Source: Candidatus Poribacteria bacterium
Lineage (GTDB): Bacteria; Poribacteria; WGA-4E; WGA-3G
Assembly (NCBI GenBank): GCA_022821065.1
Contig: JAJEEK010000102.1
Location: 1 to 54,463, forward strand
Direction: 5' to 3'
Length of the DNA stretch: 54,463 nucleotides
The position numbers and the translations under genes were made by a program. The notes under the pieces were generated by a model that was not told the origin of the DNA, did not search any database, and saw only the letters and a program-made list of their open reading frames with translations. Positions 41,778 to 50,945 of the stretch are shown here, piece by piece. Within the stretch, counting starts at the first letter, position 1. Each line of letters opens with the position of its first letter.

Positions 41778-43430
41778 ATGAAACATTCCTACTTCACTGT
41801 CTTTGTAGTTATCATTGGAAGCCTCGCGTTTCTGCTCGCGACTTCTCTACCGAGCATAGCGGCAAGTTTTTCAGGTAGAGTCGTTGATGAGGACGGACAA
41901 CCCGTTGAAGGTCTCGTTATCGCCCTTCCGTCATTTCCGGGCAACACACCGCCAGCCCGACATCAACGGGTGCAAGTTGAGTTGCCTGAGTGGTTTGAAG
42001 GGATGTTTCCACCAGCTGCGTCCAGTGAGACGGACGCAGCTGGTGCGTTTTCGATTCGGAACATCGCTACACCTTCGGTGAGTCGATTAACACTGTTTCC
42101 TGAACACAATTCAGATTATGAAATGCTCTCTGTCGAAATTGAGGGAATACCCATCTACTTAGATCAACGCCAGCACTTTTTTGGGGGGCTTAATTTTGCC
42201 ATTGAACCAGAAACAGATATTGAAAATGTGGAGATAACCGTCCGGCTTCGGATGCGTATTCGCGGGCGCGTTCTTGCCGCGGACGGCACGCCGCTTCGTA
42301 ATACAGGGGTTCAGATCGATGTAAGACGGCGCAGCATAGACGGTAGAGGCAGAGGGAACAGTAGTGGGCCAGCAACGCTGGATGCGGATGGCTACTTTGT
42401 GGAATACGTGAATCAAGCGGCTTACTACACTGTCACTGTAAGTCATCAAGGACAGTATGTGCGATCCCAAGAAATTTTGCTTGAAGATGGGCAGCGGCTT
42501 GATGGCCTCGTTTTAACCTTGGGAGATAAACCGCCAGCCCCCAGACCGGAGAAAATCGCGGCGGGACAGCCTCAGGCACACGACCCAGCACGTTTTGGCG
42601 CGGCGCAGGTGCCTTTAGGACCACCGAGCGGAATGTCAGGCAAAGTTATCGACCCGGAAGGTAATGCTATTGCCGGGTTCACGTTCATCGTTCAACCCAT
42701 GCAGATCCGCGATGGACTTCTACAACCTGATGGCTGGTTGCTAAACCCTTTCCAGCAACTACCGGAAGGTATGGGGGGACCGGGAATGCCTCGTACGACT
42801 GTCAGGGTAGAAACCGATTCAGATGGAACTTTCAGTGTCGCGAATATCCAACCTGGACTCGTCCAATTAAACGTGATCCCAAGTGTTATACTGGAGGCAT
42901 TTGAAAAAATTGACCCGGAAAAAAGACGTCAAGGCGAGCAGGTCCCGCCCGAATTGATGAGACGCATGAGACTTGATCCGGATAAACGGATTATCTCCAT
43001 TCAGGTCGGAAAAATCACCTTCTTCGATCATACCGAGATGCATGGTCCTGCCCTTTTTGGTGGACTTACCTTCGCACTGAAGCCCGGTGTTGTGCTTAAA
43101 AACGTCGAAATCACAGTCAAATCTCGGATGCAGATTCGTGGGCAGATTACTTACGCTGATGGTACGCCCCTTGCTAACACCGAAGGATGGATTAGAACGC
43201 TATGGCAAGATGAGGCGAATCCGCCGAATCATCGATCGAGCGATTCGGCGTACTTTTTTTCAAATGCCGATGGTCACTTTACGATATATAGGGATAAGCC
43301 GGGGTTTTACACACTTTCTTTTCTACATGATGGTCTTTCTGCAGGGGCGGGGCCCTTTTTACTCAAAGATGGCGTGGCACCAGAAAATCTGGTTTTAAGG
43401 CTTGACGGTAATCCACCCGATGTTGAATGA
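41778..43430 (+). CDS. Secreted carboxypeptidase-regulatory-like repeat protein
   Basis: 550 residues with AAAGGAG before the ATG. A signal peptide (about 7-28, ending IAA) precedes four related carboxypeptidase-regulatory-like beta-sandwich units: FSGRVVDEDGQPVEGLVIAL (about 30), MRIRGRVLAADGTPLRNTG (about 157), MSGKVIDPEGNAIAGFTFIV (about 285) and MQIRGQITYADGTPLANTEG (about 453). The second pair repeats the arrangement of the first, with a shared 'LFGGLNFAIEPE' / 'LFGGLTFALKPG' linker, so the protein is an internal duplication of a two-unit block. Exported; function probably structural or binding. Own promoter at 41676. Confidence 0.85.
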   Translation: MKHSYFTVFVVIIGSLAFLLATSLPSIAASFSGRVVDEDGQPVEGLVIALPSFPGNTPPARHQRVQVELPEWFEGMFPPAASSETDAAGAFSIRNIATPSVSRLTLFPEHNSDYEMLSVEIEGIPIYLDQRQHFFGGLNFAIEPETDIENVEITVRLRMRIRGRVLAADGTPLRNTGVQIDVRRRSIDGRGRGNSSGPATLDADGYFVEYVNQAAYYTVTVSHQGQYVRSQEILLEDGQRLDGLVLTLGDKPPAPRPEKIAAGQPQAHDPARFGAAQVPLGPPSGMSGKVIDPEGNAIAGFTFIVQPMQIRDGLLQPDGWLLNPFQQLPEGMGGPGMPRTTVRVETDSDGTFSVANIQPGLVQLNVIPSVILEAFEKIDPEKRRQGEQVPPELMRRMRLDPDKRIISIQVGKITFFDHTEMHGPALFGGLTFALKPGVVLKNVEITVKSRMQIRGQITYADGTPLANTEGWIRTLWQDEANPPNHRSSDSAYFFSNADGHFTIYRDKPGFYTLSFLHDGLSAGAGPFLLKDGVAPENLVLRLDGNPPDVE

Positions 43431-43519
43431 CCCGTCGGTCAGAAAAACCGAACTGGCGATCCTTGAAAAGGAGATACCGAGAGCTGGCAAAGCCTCCGAA
43501 GGCGAGTGAATGCCTTATC

Positions 43520-44599
43520 TCAAGACTGAAGGTTCCCACAGTAGGCACAGGCATCTAATCGGACAGTTCCACCGAATGTTTCACGTTCAGCTGTTAGATA
43601 GGTCTCGTGGTTGGTGACGCAGTTTGTGTTTTCACACTGTTTTTCAGTCGTAGCGATCTCTCGTTTCGGCGGTTGTGTTAAGATGAGCTGTTCCAACCCC
43701 ATAAGGCTGGCAATCAGTGCCATCCGAACTGGGACTGCGTTCGCGGATTGCTCGAAATAGGCAGCACGCGGGTCGTCATCCAACTCATAAGCGAGTTCGT
43801 TGACGCGTGGGAGCGGGTGCATGATCATTGCATCGGGCTTGGCGTGCTTCATAACCGATGAATTTAACAGGTAACTCCCACGGACAGTCGCTGCATCCAT
43901 GTTCGGTGGGAGTCGCTCCTCCTGAAGTCGGTTGACATAGATGACATCCAATCTGTTAATTACCTTTGTAACGCTTTCGACCTCAATGGGTGTTTGTCCA
44001 TAGTTGTGTTCAAGTTGCGCGAGCACCCAGGGCGGCATCTGTAGCGATTTCGGTGCGATGTGAATCAGGTTTCCGCCGAAACGCGCAACTGCCAGCGCGA
44101 AGGAGTGTGCCGCACGTCCGAACTGCAGATCGCCACAGATACCGACGGTTAACCCTTGTATCTGTGATTTACGGCGTATAATTGTATAGAGATCGGCGAG
44201 TGCCTGTGTCGGGTGCGTGTGGCTGCCGTCACCACCGTTGATAACAGGGATGTGTGCATGGTGCGCGATGACCCTTGCTGCACCTGCCCAATTATGTCGC
44301 ACGACAATAAGGTCGGCGTAATTCGTCACCATCCGTGCAGTATCTGCAAGCGTTTCGCCTTTAGAAGTGGAGGTTGCACGCGGATCAGAAAATCCAAGGG
44401 TTCTACCGTTGAGTCGTTCCATAGCACTCTCGAAGGAGAGGCGCGTGCGTGTGCTCGGTTCATAGAAAAGGGTCGCCAACAATTTACCGCGGCAGATCCC
44501 CGCCCATGTCTCCTGTTGCGACTGCATTCCTGCAGCGAGTCGAAATATCTGCTCGATTTCAAAATTCGACAAATCGTCGAGTGTTACCAGATGCCGCAT
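43520..44599 (-). CDS. pyrB: Aspartate carbamoyltransferase fused to a PyrI-like zinc ribbon
   Basis: 359 residues. The catalytic part (1-305) has FYEPSTRTRLSFESAM (carbamoyl phosphate loop, Ser49-Arg53), SHTHPTQALADLYT (near 127), DLQFGRAAHSFA and MHPLPRVNEL. It makes N-carbamoyl-aspartate in pyrimidine synthesis. The extra C-terminus carries four cysteines, Cys322, Cys327, Cys351 and Cys354, with spacing x4, x23 and x2, exactly that of the zinc site of the E. coli regulatory chain PyrI (Cys109/114/138/141). The nucleotide-binding domain of PyrI is absent. GAGGAGG lies just before the start. pyrD follows upstream on the same strand, 88 bases away. Confidence 0.95.
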   Translation of the reverse strand: MRHLVTLDDLSNFEIEQIFRLAAGMQSQQETWAGICRGKLLATLFYEPSTRTRLSFESAMERLNGRTLGFSDPRATSTSKGETLADTARMVTNYADLIVVRHNWAGAARVIAHHAHIPVINGGDGSHTHPTQALADLYTIIRRKSQIQGLTVGICGDLQFGRAAHSFALAVARFGGNLIHIAPKSLQMPPWVLAQLEHNYGQTPIEVESVTKVINRLDVIYVNRLQEERLPPNMDAATVRGSYLLNSSVMKHAKPDAMIMHPLPRVNELAYELDDDPRAAYFEQSANAVPVRMALIASLMGLEQLILTQPPKREIATTEKQCENTNCVTNHETYLTAERETFGGTVRLDACAYCGNLQS

Positions 44600-44687
44600 T
44601 TTCCTCCTCTGGGTGCCTTTGTAAGTATACCCGCTGAATCGTTTAGATTTTTACCTGTTGAGAATTTGCATGAACGCTCCGAGGCTG

Positions 44688-45611
44688 TCAGACTTGCAAG
44701 CTTCCAATCAGTTCTTTCATTGATCTCATATTTGCGTTTTTAAGATAGTTGTGAATACCTTTTATCACTTCTATTGATGCTTGTGGATTGACGAAGTTCG
44801 CTGTTCCGACTGCTATGGCAGAAGCACCGGCGATAAAAAATTCTACAGCATCTGTCGCAGTCATAATACCACCCATCCCGACGATGGGGATAGAGACGTT
44901 TTTGTAGACCTCCCAGACCAGTCGCAGTGCTACGGGCTTTATGGCGGGGCCGGAGAGTCCGCCTGTAACGTTTGCGAGTTCTGGCTTCCGCGTTTCCGCG
45001 TTGATTGCCATACCGAGAAGCGTATTGATAGCCGAAAGTGCGTCCGCACCCGCCTCCTCAACGGCGCGTGCGATTACTGTAATATCTGTGACGTTCGGCG
45101 AGAGTTTCACCAATAACGGCAGGTGCGTTTGTGCCCGGACTTCCTTAACCAGTTGATGCGCCAATGTCGCGTCAACACCAAAACTCATACCGCCGCAATC
45201 CAAGTTCGGGCAAGAGATGTTGAGTTCTACACCCGCGACACCGTCCGCAGTGTTGAGTTTCTCAACGACTGTCAGGTATTCCTCCACAGTTTTACCGCAG
45301 ACGTTAACGATTACCGGTACATCAAAATCGCGTAGGTACGGGAGCTTTTCCGAGATGAAACCGTCTACGCCGACGTTCTGGAGTCCGATTGCGTTGAGCA
45401 TACCGGAAGGTGTTTCCATAATGCGCTGCATCGGATTGCCGGGCCACGGCACGCTCGTAACACCTTTAACGACCACCGCGCCGAGTCGGTTCAGATCTAC
45501 GAAATCTGCATATTCGGAGCCGTAGCCGAAGGTGCCAGAGGCGGTCATGACGGGGTTCCGCATCTGGATCCCGCCGATATTCACACTGAGTGATACGTCT
45601 GTTGTATCCAT
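44688..45611 (-). CDS. pyrD: Dihydroorotate dehydrogenase, class 1B type
   Basis: 307 residues. Typical landmarks are NPVMTASGTFGYG near 19, VVVKGVT near 46, the catalytic loop NISCPNLDCGG with Cys134, LLVKLSPNVTDI near 164, NTLLGMAI near 194 and GMGGIMTATDAVEFFIAGAS near 240. The catalytic cysteine makes it a class 1 enzyme, and length and sequence fit the NAD-linked 1B type that needs PyrK; no pyrK is seen in the window. It oxidises dihydroorotate to orotate with FMN. It precedes pyrB in the same unit. Confidence 0.93.
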   Translation of the reverse strand: MDTTDVSLSVNIGGIQMRNPVMTASGTFGYGSEYADFVDLNRLGAVVVKGVTSVPWPGNPMQRIMETPSGMLNAIGLQNVGVDGFISEKLPYLRDFDVPVIVNVCGKTVEEYLTVVEKLNTADGVAGVELNISCPNLDCGGMSFGVDATLAHQLVKEVRAQTHLPLLVKLSPNVTDITVIARAVEEAGADALSAINTLLGMAINAETRKPELANVTGGLSGPAIKPVALRLVWEVYKNVSIPIVGMGGIMTATDAVEFFIAGASAIAVGTANFVNPQASIEVIKGIHNYLKNANMRSMKELIGSLQV

Positions 45612-45643
45612 CTGGTTTTTGTATCCGAAATGACAATAACCGC

Positions 45644-45892
45644 TTAGTGAAGAAATTCGAGAATGCCCTCAAACAATAGGAGAAAAATAATAACAACACA
45701 TATCTCAATTGGTATTATCACATGGGACCATTTCGTTGGTAATTTGTCTTTAAAAAAAGTTGCAACAGCTAAAGTAGACAATACTATGAAGCTTGTCAGT
45801 CCCTCAACGATATTTCCTGAAAGAAGATTGCTCGCCGCCAAGCCTATCGCGCATATCCCAGCGAAAATACCGACAATGTGATGACGTTTCAT
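45644..45892 (-). CDS. Small membrane protein
   Basis: 82 residues with two or three hydrophobic segments (about 6-24, 31-47 and 57-78). I do not recognise a family. It is supported by AGGAGC 8 bases before the ATG, a promoter at 45960-45989 and close position before pyrD (32 bases), with which it is probably cotranscribed. Role unknown. Confidence 0.65.
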   Translation of the reverse strand: MKRHHIVGIFAGICAIGLAASNLLSGNIVEGLTSFIVLSTLAVATFFKDKLPTKWSHVIIPIEICVVIIFLLLFEGILEFLH

Positions 45893-45959
45893 AAGGTATG
45901 CTCCTACAAGTGATATGTTTTTAAATATGTGTTAGAATCAGGGCATCAATGCTATAAGA

Positions 45960-45989
45960 AATTTACCACTAACATACTTCGGATGTCAA
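45960..45989 (-). promoter_or_regulatory. Candidate promoter for the small membrane gene and pyrD-pyrB
   Basis: On the minus strand TTGACA (45984-45989) is followed after 18 bases by TAAATT (45960-45965). It lies 68 bases before the ATG at 45892. The -35 box is perfect and the -10 box moderate. Confidence 0.55.
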
Positions 45990-46019
45990 GCAATATTTTG
46001 CATTTTCTTGGAAAGAGAT

Positions 46020-47987
46020 TTACCAACTTAGGTAGACAACCCGAAAATCGAAAATAAGTCCCAGGATGCTGATGATGGATGCAACGATCACATCACCGAT
46101 AACCAAGCCGATGAAAAACGGAATCGACCGCCGGTATAAACGAACACCGCCGGTTGAGAGTAAAATCCGTTTGACTGTCCAACTGATTAAAAGCGGAAAC
46201 CAGAGTCCAGTAAAGGTCCACCAACTCGAAACAACATATCCGACGGGATGTAGGGGCCACTGAATGAATCGCCAGCGTAAAAGCAGGAGACCGATGGCAA
46301 AACCGAACCCACCAGCCGTGTAGAGCATCCCAGCGATACTCGTTTCGCTGGGATTATAGAGCCATCCGGTAAGTCTGTTGAAAGCGGCGCGGGCATACCA
46401 CGAACGCGCTTGCTCTAAACCGACCTCGTAAGAGAGATGCAGGTGTCCCCACGCTGCAGAGAGCGCGCCCACAAAGATAGCAATCGCTAATACCCAGAGA
46501 AGATGCGTCGGATTGAAACGGGTTTGATGTGCAAGCTTTAATCCTTCTAACTGGTGTGGCATGGGGTGCGCTCGGTAAGAGAGATGGTTCAGCCAGAAGA
46601 AGAGCGACATCACCGAAAGATTTCGATTCCCAATTCGCCGTGTACCGAGTGCGTCTGTTAGGAGAAGATCAGGACCGGCGTTGTAAAGATCGTGTGCAGG
46701 CGGTCCGAGCTCGGCACGGATGCGGGTGATCGTCACCGACATCGCGAAATAGAGAACGAAAAATAGGATGGCGAACCAGAGAGACATCCCCGCCTTCAGA
46801 CAGAATACGAGAATCAAAATGAACCCAACGAGTGTGCCGATTGATGCTGTTCTATAGCGTAAAGCCTCACCTTCGTCCTGTACGGTGTTTTTGCTTGGGT
46901 GTTTCTTCAGGGTACCGCCGCTCCTACTAAAAACTGTTTGTAACACAGTCCTGACATGTGCACGTCCCATCCACAACGTCCAGAGGAAGAGTGCCATCCA
47001 TACTCCCCGAATTTGTGCCATCTCCTTAGGGAATCCGATGGCACCACGCCAGCCGAAGCTCTCACCAATAATCCTTTGGAAGTGCCAAAATAGATGGAAA
47101 AACCAGCAGGAGAACCCTAAATCGAGCGGTATCAAGAAACCCACACCGACTGCAAAGGGGAAGAAACTGATACGGAAACCGGGATTATTCATTGCGCTCC
47201 ACGGTTTTTCGGCAAGTCGAAAACTGTGATATAGCGGAATTGTTGGAAAAACGGGATCAATTTGATGTAAACTATAGAGCAGGTTCAGGACAGCAGCGAT
47301 GCTTAATCCGACAGCCATCATCCGCCGATTGAAAAATAGATGCTGTGCGGTTCTCAGGTTAGGGACGTTTGATGCTGCCCGCGTAATTTCGTACGGGAGT
47401 TGCGCAATCGGGTAGGTAAGTCGTTCATGCTCCTGCCACTGTTTACGTAAAAGGACATTGAGGCAGATCATCGTCACTCCGATAACGAGACAGAAACCGA
47501 CCCACATAAGTGTCGGTAGGAGCCACGCGCTTATATGTGCTTGTAGATAGAACGTACTTTCGCCTTCATAAAAACCGCGCAGGACTTCTTGCTTTCCGAC
47601 GACGAGCCATTCCGGGAGATGCTGATGAAAGAGTTGTGCCCATTCGTTTTCAGTCGTTGCGTACCAAAAACCGTTGCCCATCAACGGCACCAAGACCTGC
47701 AGCATGTCGCGCCCGGCAAAAACGGAGGCTTGGCACAGCATCGCATAGATCGTTAGCAATTCTGCCTGCGTGAACGCCAGACTCGGTCGTAAGCGACGCA
47801 GGATTGCACTGAGCCCAATAAGCACAAGTAACGTAAACAGCACGTTGAATAGGAGTGCCAGACTTGTTGGTCGGTTGGAGTCCCAAATATAACTGAGATG
47901 CAGGATCCAGTAACTATTGAAAGGTATGAGTAGGGTTCCGATCAGTGCTGCACGTAGTGTGACGGGACTTTTTGATGGGGGGCTCAT
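46020..47987 (-). CDS. DUF6785/DUF6784 polytopic membrane protein
   Basis: 655 residues with about 14 membrane segments. The layout and motifs (LTIYAMLCQASVFAGRDMLQ, EHERLTYPIAQLPYEI, RIRAELGPPAHDLYNAGPD, HLSYRAHPMPHQLEGLK and a final GLVIGDVIVASIISILG) match the DUF6785 N-terminal and DUF6784 C-terminal pair common in Planctomycetes and poribacterial genomes. The ERLTYP segment parallels ERLPYP of the OPT-like protein at 15911, suggesting a distant common fold. It is presumably a transporter; substrate unknown. Only weak ribosome-site sequence (GGTGAG) precedes the ATG. Confidence 0.82.
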   Translation of the reverse strand: MSPPSKSPVTLRAALIGTLLIPFNSYWILHLSYIWDSNRPTSLALLFNVLFTLLVLIGLSAILRRLRPSLAFTQAELLTIYAMLCQASVFAGRDMLQVLVPLMGNGFWYATTENEWAQLFHQHLPEWLVVGKQEVLRGFYEGESTFYLQAHISAWLLPTLMWVGFCLVIGVTMICLNVLLRKQWQEHERLTYPIAQLPYEITRAASNVPNLRTAQHLFFNRRMMAVGLSIAAVLNLLYSLHQIDPVFPTIPLYHSFRLAEKPWSAMNNPGFRISFFPFAVGVGFLIPLDLGFSCWFFHLFWHFQRIIGESFGWRGAIGFPKEMAQIRGVWMALFLWTLWMGRAHVRTVLQTVFSRSGGTLKKHPSKNTVQDEGEALRYRTASIGTLVGFILILVFCLKAGMSLWFAILFFVLYFAMSVTITRIRAELGPPAHDLYNAGPDLLLTDALGTRRIGNRNLSVMSLFFWLNHLSYRAHPMPHQLEGLKLAHQTRFNPTHLLWVLAIAIFVGALSAAWGHLHLSYEVGLEQARSWYARAAFNRLTGWLYNPSETSIAGMLYTAGGFGFAIGLLLLRWRFIQWPLHPVGYVVSSWWTFTGLWFPLLISWTVKRILLSTGGVRLYRRSIPFFIGLVIGDVIVASIISILGLIFDFRVVYLSW

Positions 47988-48021
47988 ATTAGATTACACT
48001 CACCGGAGGAGACGACAAGAA

Positions 48022-48243
48022 ATGTTGACGGTGGCGGTATTCGCTTTCATCGTAATAATCATGATATGTGGCGGTGTGTTGCTCGCACGGCTATCAACGG
48101 CTAAAAAATCCAGAGGCTCGTGGATGTGGGGGTGCTTCATCCTCATCGTACTGATTTGCGTGCCGCTTTTTCTTTTAGGTCTCTGTGTATGGTTCCTTTT
48201 TTTTACTGATATATCATCGGGGCGCTTCAGTCCGTTTGGTTAA
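48022..48243 (+). CDS. Small membrane protein, divergent from the DUF6785 gene
   Basis: 73 residues from ATG 48022, preferred because GGAGGAGAC (48005-48013) precedes it; the open frame to 47917 would run into the divergent gene. Two strongly hydrophobic helices (about 3-21 and 36-59) are joined by a basic linker (RLSTAKKSRGSW). No family recognised. Confidence 0.6.
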   Translation: MLTVAVFAFIVIIMICGGVLLARLSTAKKSRGSWMWGCFILIVLICVPLFLLGLCVWFLFFTDISSGRFSPFG

Positions 48244-48263
48244 GTCGGAACGTCCGGCGTAGG

Positions 48264-48956
48264 TTATAGGTTTTCTTGGGTAGAAGCCGGTTGGGCAGCT
48301 GTCGGGGGTTTACCAGCGAGATAAAGAAACCATAACGTAAGAGCAATCGCCACGAGAATCCACAACACGCCCCAAACTTCGGTCGAAACACCGGTCACCT
48401 CCGAAAGCATCCTTGCATCCGAACGGAGATGAGACCTATCAAGCACATCACTCTTGATGTCAAGAATCGCATAGAGACAACTCGTAACACCAATGAGCCG
48501 CAGAATCCAATCGTTGACTGTTTCTGGGAGAAAAAATCCGATAGCGATTAGCACGACACCGAAACCGATCCCGAATAGGTACGTAAATGTGCTTTCACCG
48601 AAACCGATAGAGATCGCCACCATCCCCAAGCCGATCAAAATACTAATTGCTTTGTCGAAATGCGTCCGTGCTGCGAGAAGTAGGATAAGTCCGCCCCAGA
48701 GGAGACTACCGAGATACCCTGCAGTCAGCGTCCAAAAGCGGGAACCGCCTTGTGTCAGCGCATGTCCACCTTGTTGTGGATTAATCTGAATTTCGACGAT
48801 CTTGCCACCCGTTACGATTGCCGCAAGTCCGTGGCTCACTTCATGCATGAACACGACAAAGATTTTCAACGGATATACAAACAGCGTGTCCCACAGAAAC
48901 ACGATGACGATAAAGATCAGAAGCAGCGCAATATAACGTTTAAAAAGCGATAACAT
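48264..48956 (-). CDS. M50B-type membrane metalloprotease
   Basis: 230 residues from ATG 48956 with AAGGGA upstream; a TTG six codons earlier is less likely. The zinc motif is MHEVSHGLAA (His38-Glu39...His42) at the end of the first membrane helix, and a second conserved part SDARMLSEVTG lies near 180, as in the peptidase M50B-like group. Five or six further membrane helices follow. Such enzymes cleave within or near the membrane; the substrate is unknown. It is divergent from aroC. Confidence 0.85.
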   Translation of the reverse strand: MLSLFKRYIALLLIFIVIVFLWDTLFVYPLKIFVVFMHEVSHGLAAIVTGGKIVEIQINPQQGGHALTQGGSRFWTLTAGYLGSLLWGGLILLLAARTHFDKAISILIGLGMVAISIGFGESTFTYLFGIGFGVVLIAIGFFLPETVNDWILRLIGVTSCLYAILDIKSDVLDRSHLRSDARMLSEVTGVSTEVWGVLWILVAIALTLWFLYLAGKPPTAAQPASTQENL

Positions 48957-49012
48957 GGGTTCCCTTCTTTTCAATAGAAAGTTTCCGGTTTGCGAGCGGC
49001 ACCGAAAAGTGC

Positions 49013-49041
49013 TTGCACTTTACGAGCAAATCTGTTATAGT
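49013..49041 (+). promoter_or_regulatory. Sigma-70-like promoter for aroC
   Basis: TTGCAC (49013-49018), 17-base spacer, TATAGT (49036-49041). It leaves a leader of about 68 bases, which contains a small GCACC/GGTGC hairpin near 49088-49102. Confidence 0.7.
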
Positions 49042-49115
49042 ATATCACAAGATGCTTAAAATATACAATTCTAAAAGCAAAGGTGTGCACCTACACGGTG
49101 CAACTGTATAACGAA

Positions 49116-50201
49116 ATGAATACGTTTGGTCACCTTTTTCGGATTACGACGTGGGGTGAATCACATGGCGGTGCTGTTGGCGTTGTCGTTGACGGATGTC
49201 CTCCGCAGATTGACCTTGATATATCCGTAATACAATTTGAACTTGATCGTCGGAAGCCGGGACAGAGCCATCTCACGACACCGCGTCAGGAAAGCGATAC
49301 CGTTGAAATACTCTCCGGTGTATTTGAGGGTAAAACGCTCGGGACACCTATCTCGATGTTGGTATGGAATAAGGACGCGCGCCCCGCAGCTTACGACCAT
49401 TTAAAAGACCTTTACCGACCCTCACATGCCGATTATACGTATCAACAGAAGTACGGCATCCGAAACTGGCAAGGTGGCGGCAGAGCGAGTGCACGAGAAA
49501 CGATCGGTCGTGTCGCTGCTGGCGCAATTGCGAAACAGATCCTACGTGAGAGGTCTGGAACCGAGACACTCGCCTATGTCAAACAGATTCATACACTATC
49601 AGCTGACGTGGATACAGAGACAGTAACGCTTGACGCGATAGAAGCGAGTCCTGTGCGGTGCCCGGATCCGATTGTGAGCCCTAAAATGGCGGAACGCATT
49701 GATCAGGCACGGCGCGATCAGGATTCGCTCGGTGGTGTCATCGAGTCGGTAACCCGCAACGTTCCTGTCGGACTCGGTGAACCGGTTTTTGACAAACTCA
49801 AGGCAGATTTGGCGAAAGCGATGATGTCGCTCCCCGCAACGATGGGTTTCCAAATCGGATCAGGGTTTGATGGCACTACAATGACGGGTTCCGAACATAA
49901 CGATGCTTTTTATCTGGAAAAAGACGGTGAGGCGGGACGCGTTCGGACCCGCACGAACAATTCCGGCGGTACACAAGGCGGTATTTCAAACGGCGAAAAC
50001 ATTGTGTTCCAAGTCGCATTCAAACCAACCGCAACGATCGGTAAACCGCAACAGACGGTCGATGTAGACGGAAATGAGGTGACGTTGGAGGCGAGCGGAC
50101 GACACGACCCGTGTGTGTTGGTGCGTGCACCTGCGATTGTTGAGGCGATGGCAGCACTTGTCCTCACAGATCATCTACTCCGCCAACGGGCAAAATCTTG
50201 A
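49116..50201 (+). CDS. aroC: Chorismate synthase
   Basis: 361 residues from ATG 49116 ([19 protein letters not shown], the normal family start); an in-frame start at 49083 only adds 11 unlikely residues. Hallmarks are GESHGGAVG (His17), [14 protein letters not shown], the phosphate-binding basic stretch [20 protein letters not shown], and [19 protein letters not shown] near the end. It converts EPSP to chorismate with reduced FMN, the last shared step of aromatic amino acid synthesis. Its stop overlaps the start of the mgtE remnant (TGATG), and the polyphosphate-related genes follow on the same strand. Confidence 0.97.
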   Translation: MNTFGHLFRITTWGESHGGAVGVVVDGCPPQIDLDISVIQFELDRRKPGQSHLTTPRQESDTVEILSGVFEGKTLGTPISMLVWNKDARPAAYDHLKDLYRPSHADYTYQQKYGIRNWQGGGRASARETIGRVAAGAIAKQILRERSGTETLAYVKQIHTLSADVDTETVTLDAIEASPVRCPDPIVSPKMAERIDQARRDQDSLGGVIESVTRNVPVGLGEPVFDKLKADLAKAMMSLPATMGFQIGSGFDGTTMTGSEHNDAFYLEKDGEAGRVRTRTNNSGGTQGGISNGENIVFQVAFKPTATIGKPQQTVDVDGNEVTLEASGRHDPCVLVRAPAIVEAMAALVLTDHLLRQRAKS

Positions 50202-50421
50202 TGCAAGGTCAAACCCTTATAACCACACACGATGTCGACGACCTCTTTATCTCTACGATTGTTCGACGCATACAGCGACGCGCTTATCCGAACCTTCGGA
50301 ACATCATCGCTAAAACGCATTCAGCCGACATCCAGTCGCAACAGGACCGTTCGTCCCGACTGCGATTGATGTGTTCGGTATCTTTACCTATTTTTTGTTA
50401 GCGAAAATTTTCCTGTTTTAG
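50201..50421 (+). pseudogene. mgtE: Magnesium transporter (mgtE) remnant with deleted middle
   Basis: From ATG 50201 the frame encodes RRIQRRAYPNLRNIIAKTHS and ADI, which fits the N-terminal repeat of MgtE. After about 50330, a different frame (50335-50421) encodes VATGPFVPTAIDVFGIFTYF and LLAKIFLF followed by a stop, which fits the last membrane helix of MgtE (family pattern GPFVTTxxDVxGxxxYF). About 380 internal codons appear missing and the frame is shifted, so no transporter can be made. The original gene must have been translationally coupled to aroC. Family calls are from pattern memory; both ends fitting the same protein supports them. Confidence 0.8.
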
Positions 50422-50448
50422 CGGAGTTGAAATAAAGGACTTAGACAG

Positions 50449-50916
50449 ATGGTGGCAGAAGCAAAAATCAGCGCGATTTCACCTGATGAGACGTTGGAAG
50501 CCTGTGCGCGAGAGATCATCGTGAACTATTTCCACGAAATGATGTCCTATAAAGACGGAGCCAAGGACGGGCGCGACATCGAATTTGTCCACGATATGCG
50601 TGTTACTTCACGTCGTTTACGCAATGCGATGGACAATTTTGCCGACTGTTTTCCGAAAAAATCGTTCCGAGAACACTATAAAAGCGTGAAAGCGATAACG
50701 CAAGCGATGGGAGCCGTACGCGATTTTGATGTTCTTGTTGATCATTTTCAGAAAACGTTAGACGCTTTGAATGAGACGGAACAGGGGCACATCCGTGAAC
50801 TTATTGAACACCTGCAGTGTGAACGAGAGGAAGCGCGAAAACCGATGCTAACTCTTTTCACAAAACTTGAAGAGACCGGTTTTGAGGAACAATTTCTGAA
50901 CTTCTTCAATAAATAA
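50449..50916 (+). CDS. CHAD-domain protein, N-terminal half
   Basis: 155 residues; AAAGGAC lies about 9 bases before the ATG. The conserved HDMRVTSRRLRNAM (His48, Arg51, and further basic residues) and the repeated helices are those of the first half of a CHAD domain, which binds inorganic polyphosphate. A full CHAD domain is about 300 residues with two such halves; here the second half is a separate gene (50946) starting 29 bases on. Helix-rich and acidic/basic mixed. Likely forms one functional domain with the next protein. Confidence 0.85.
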   Translation: MVAEAKISAISPDETLEACAREIIVNYFHEMMSYKDGAKDGRDIEFVHDMRVTSRRLRNAMDNFADCFPKKSFREHYKSVKAITQAMGAVRDFDVLVDHFQKTLDALNETEQGHIRELIEHLQCEREEARKPMLTLFTKLEETGFEEQFLNFFNK

Positions 50917-50945
50917 ACGTTTTACCTGATCCATGGGAAGCGAAG

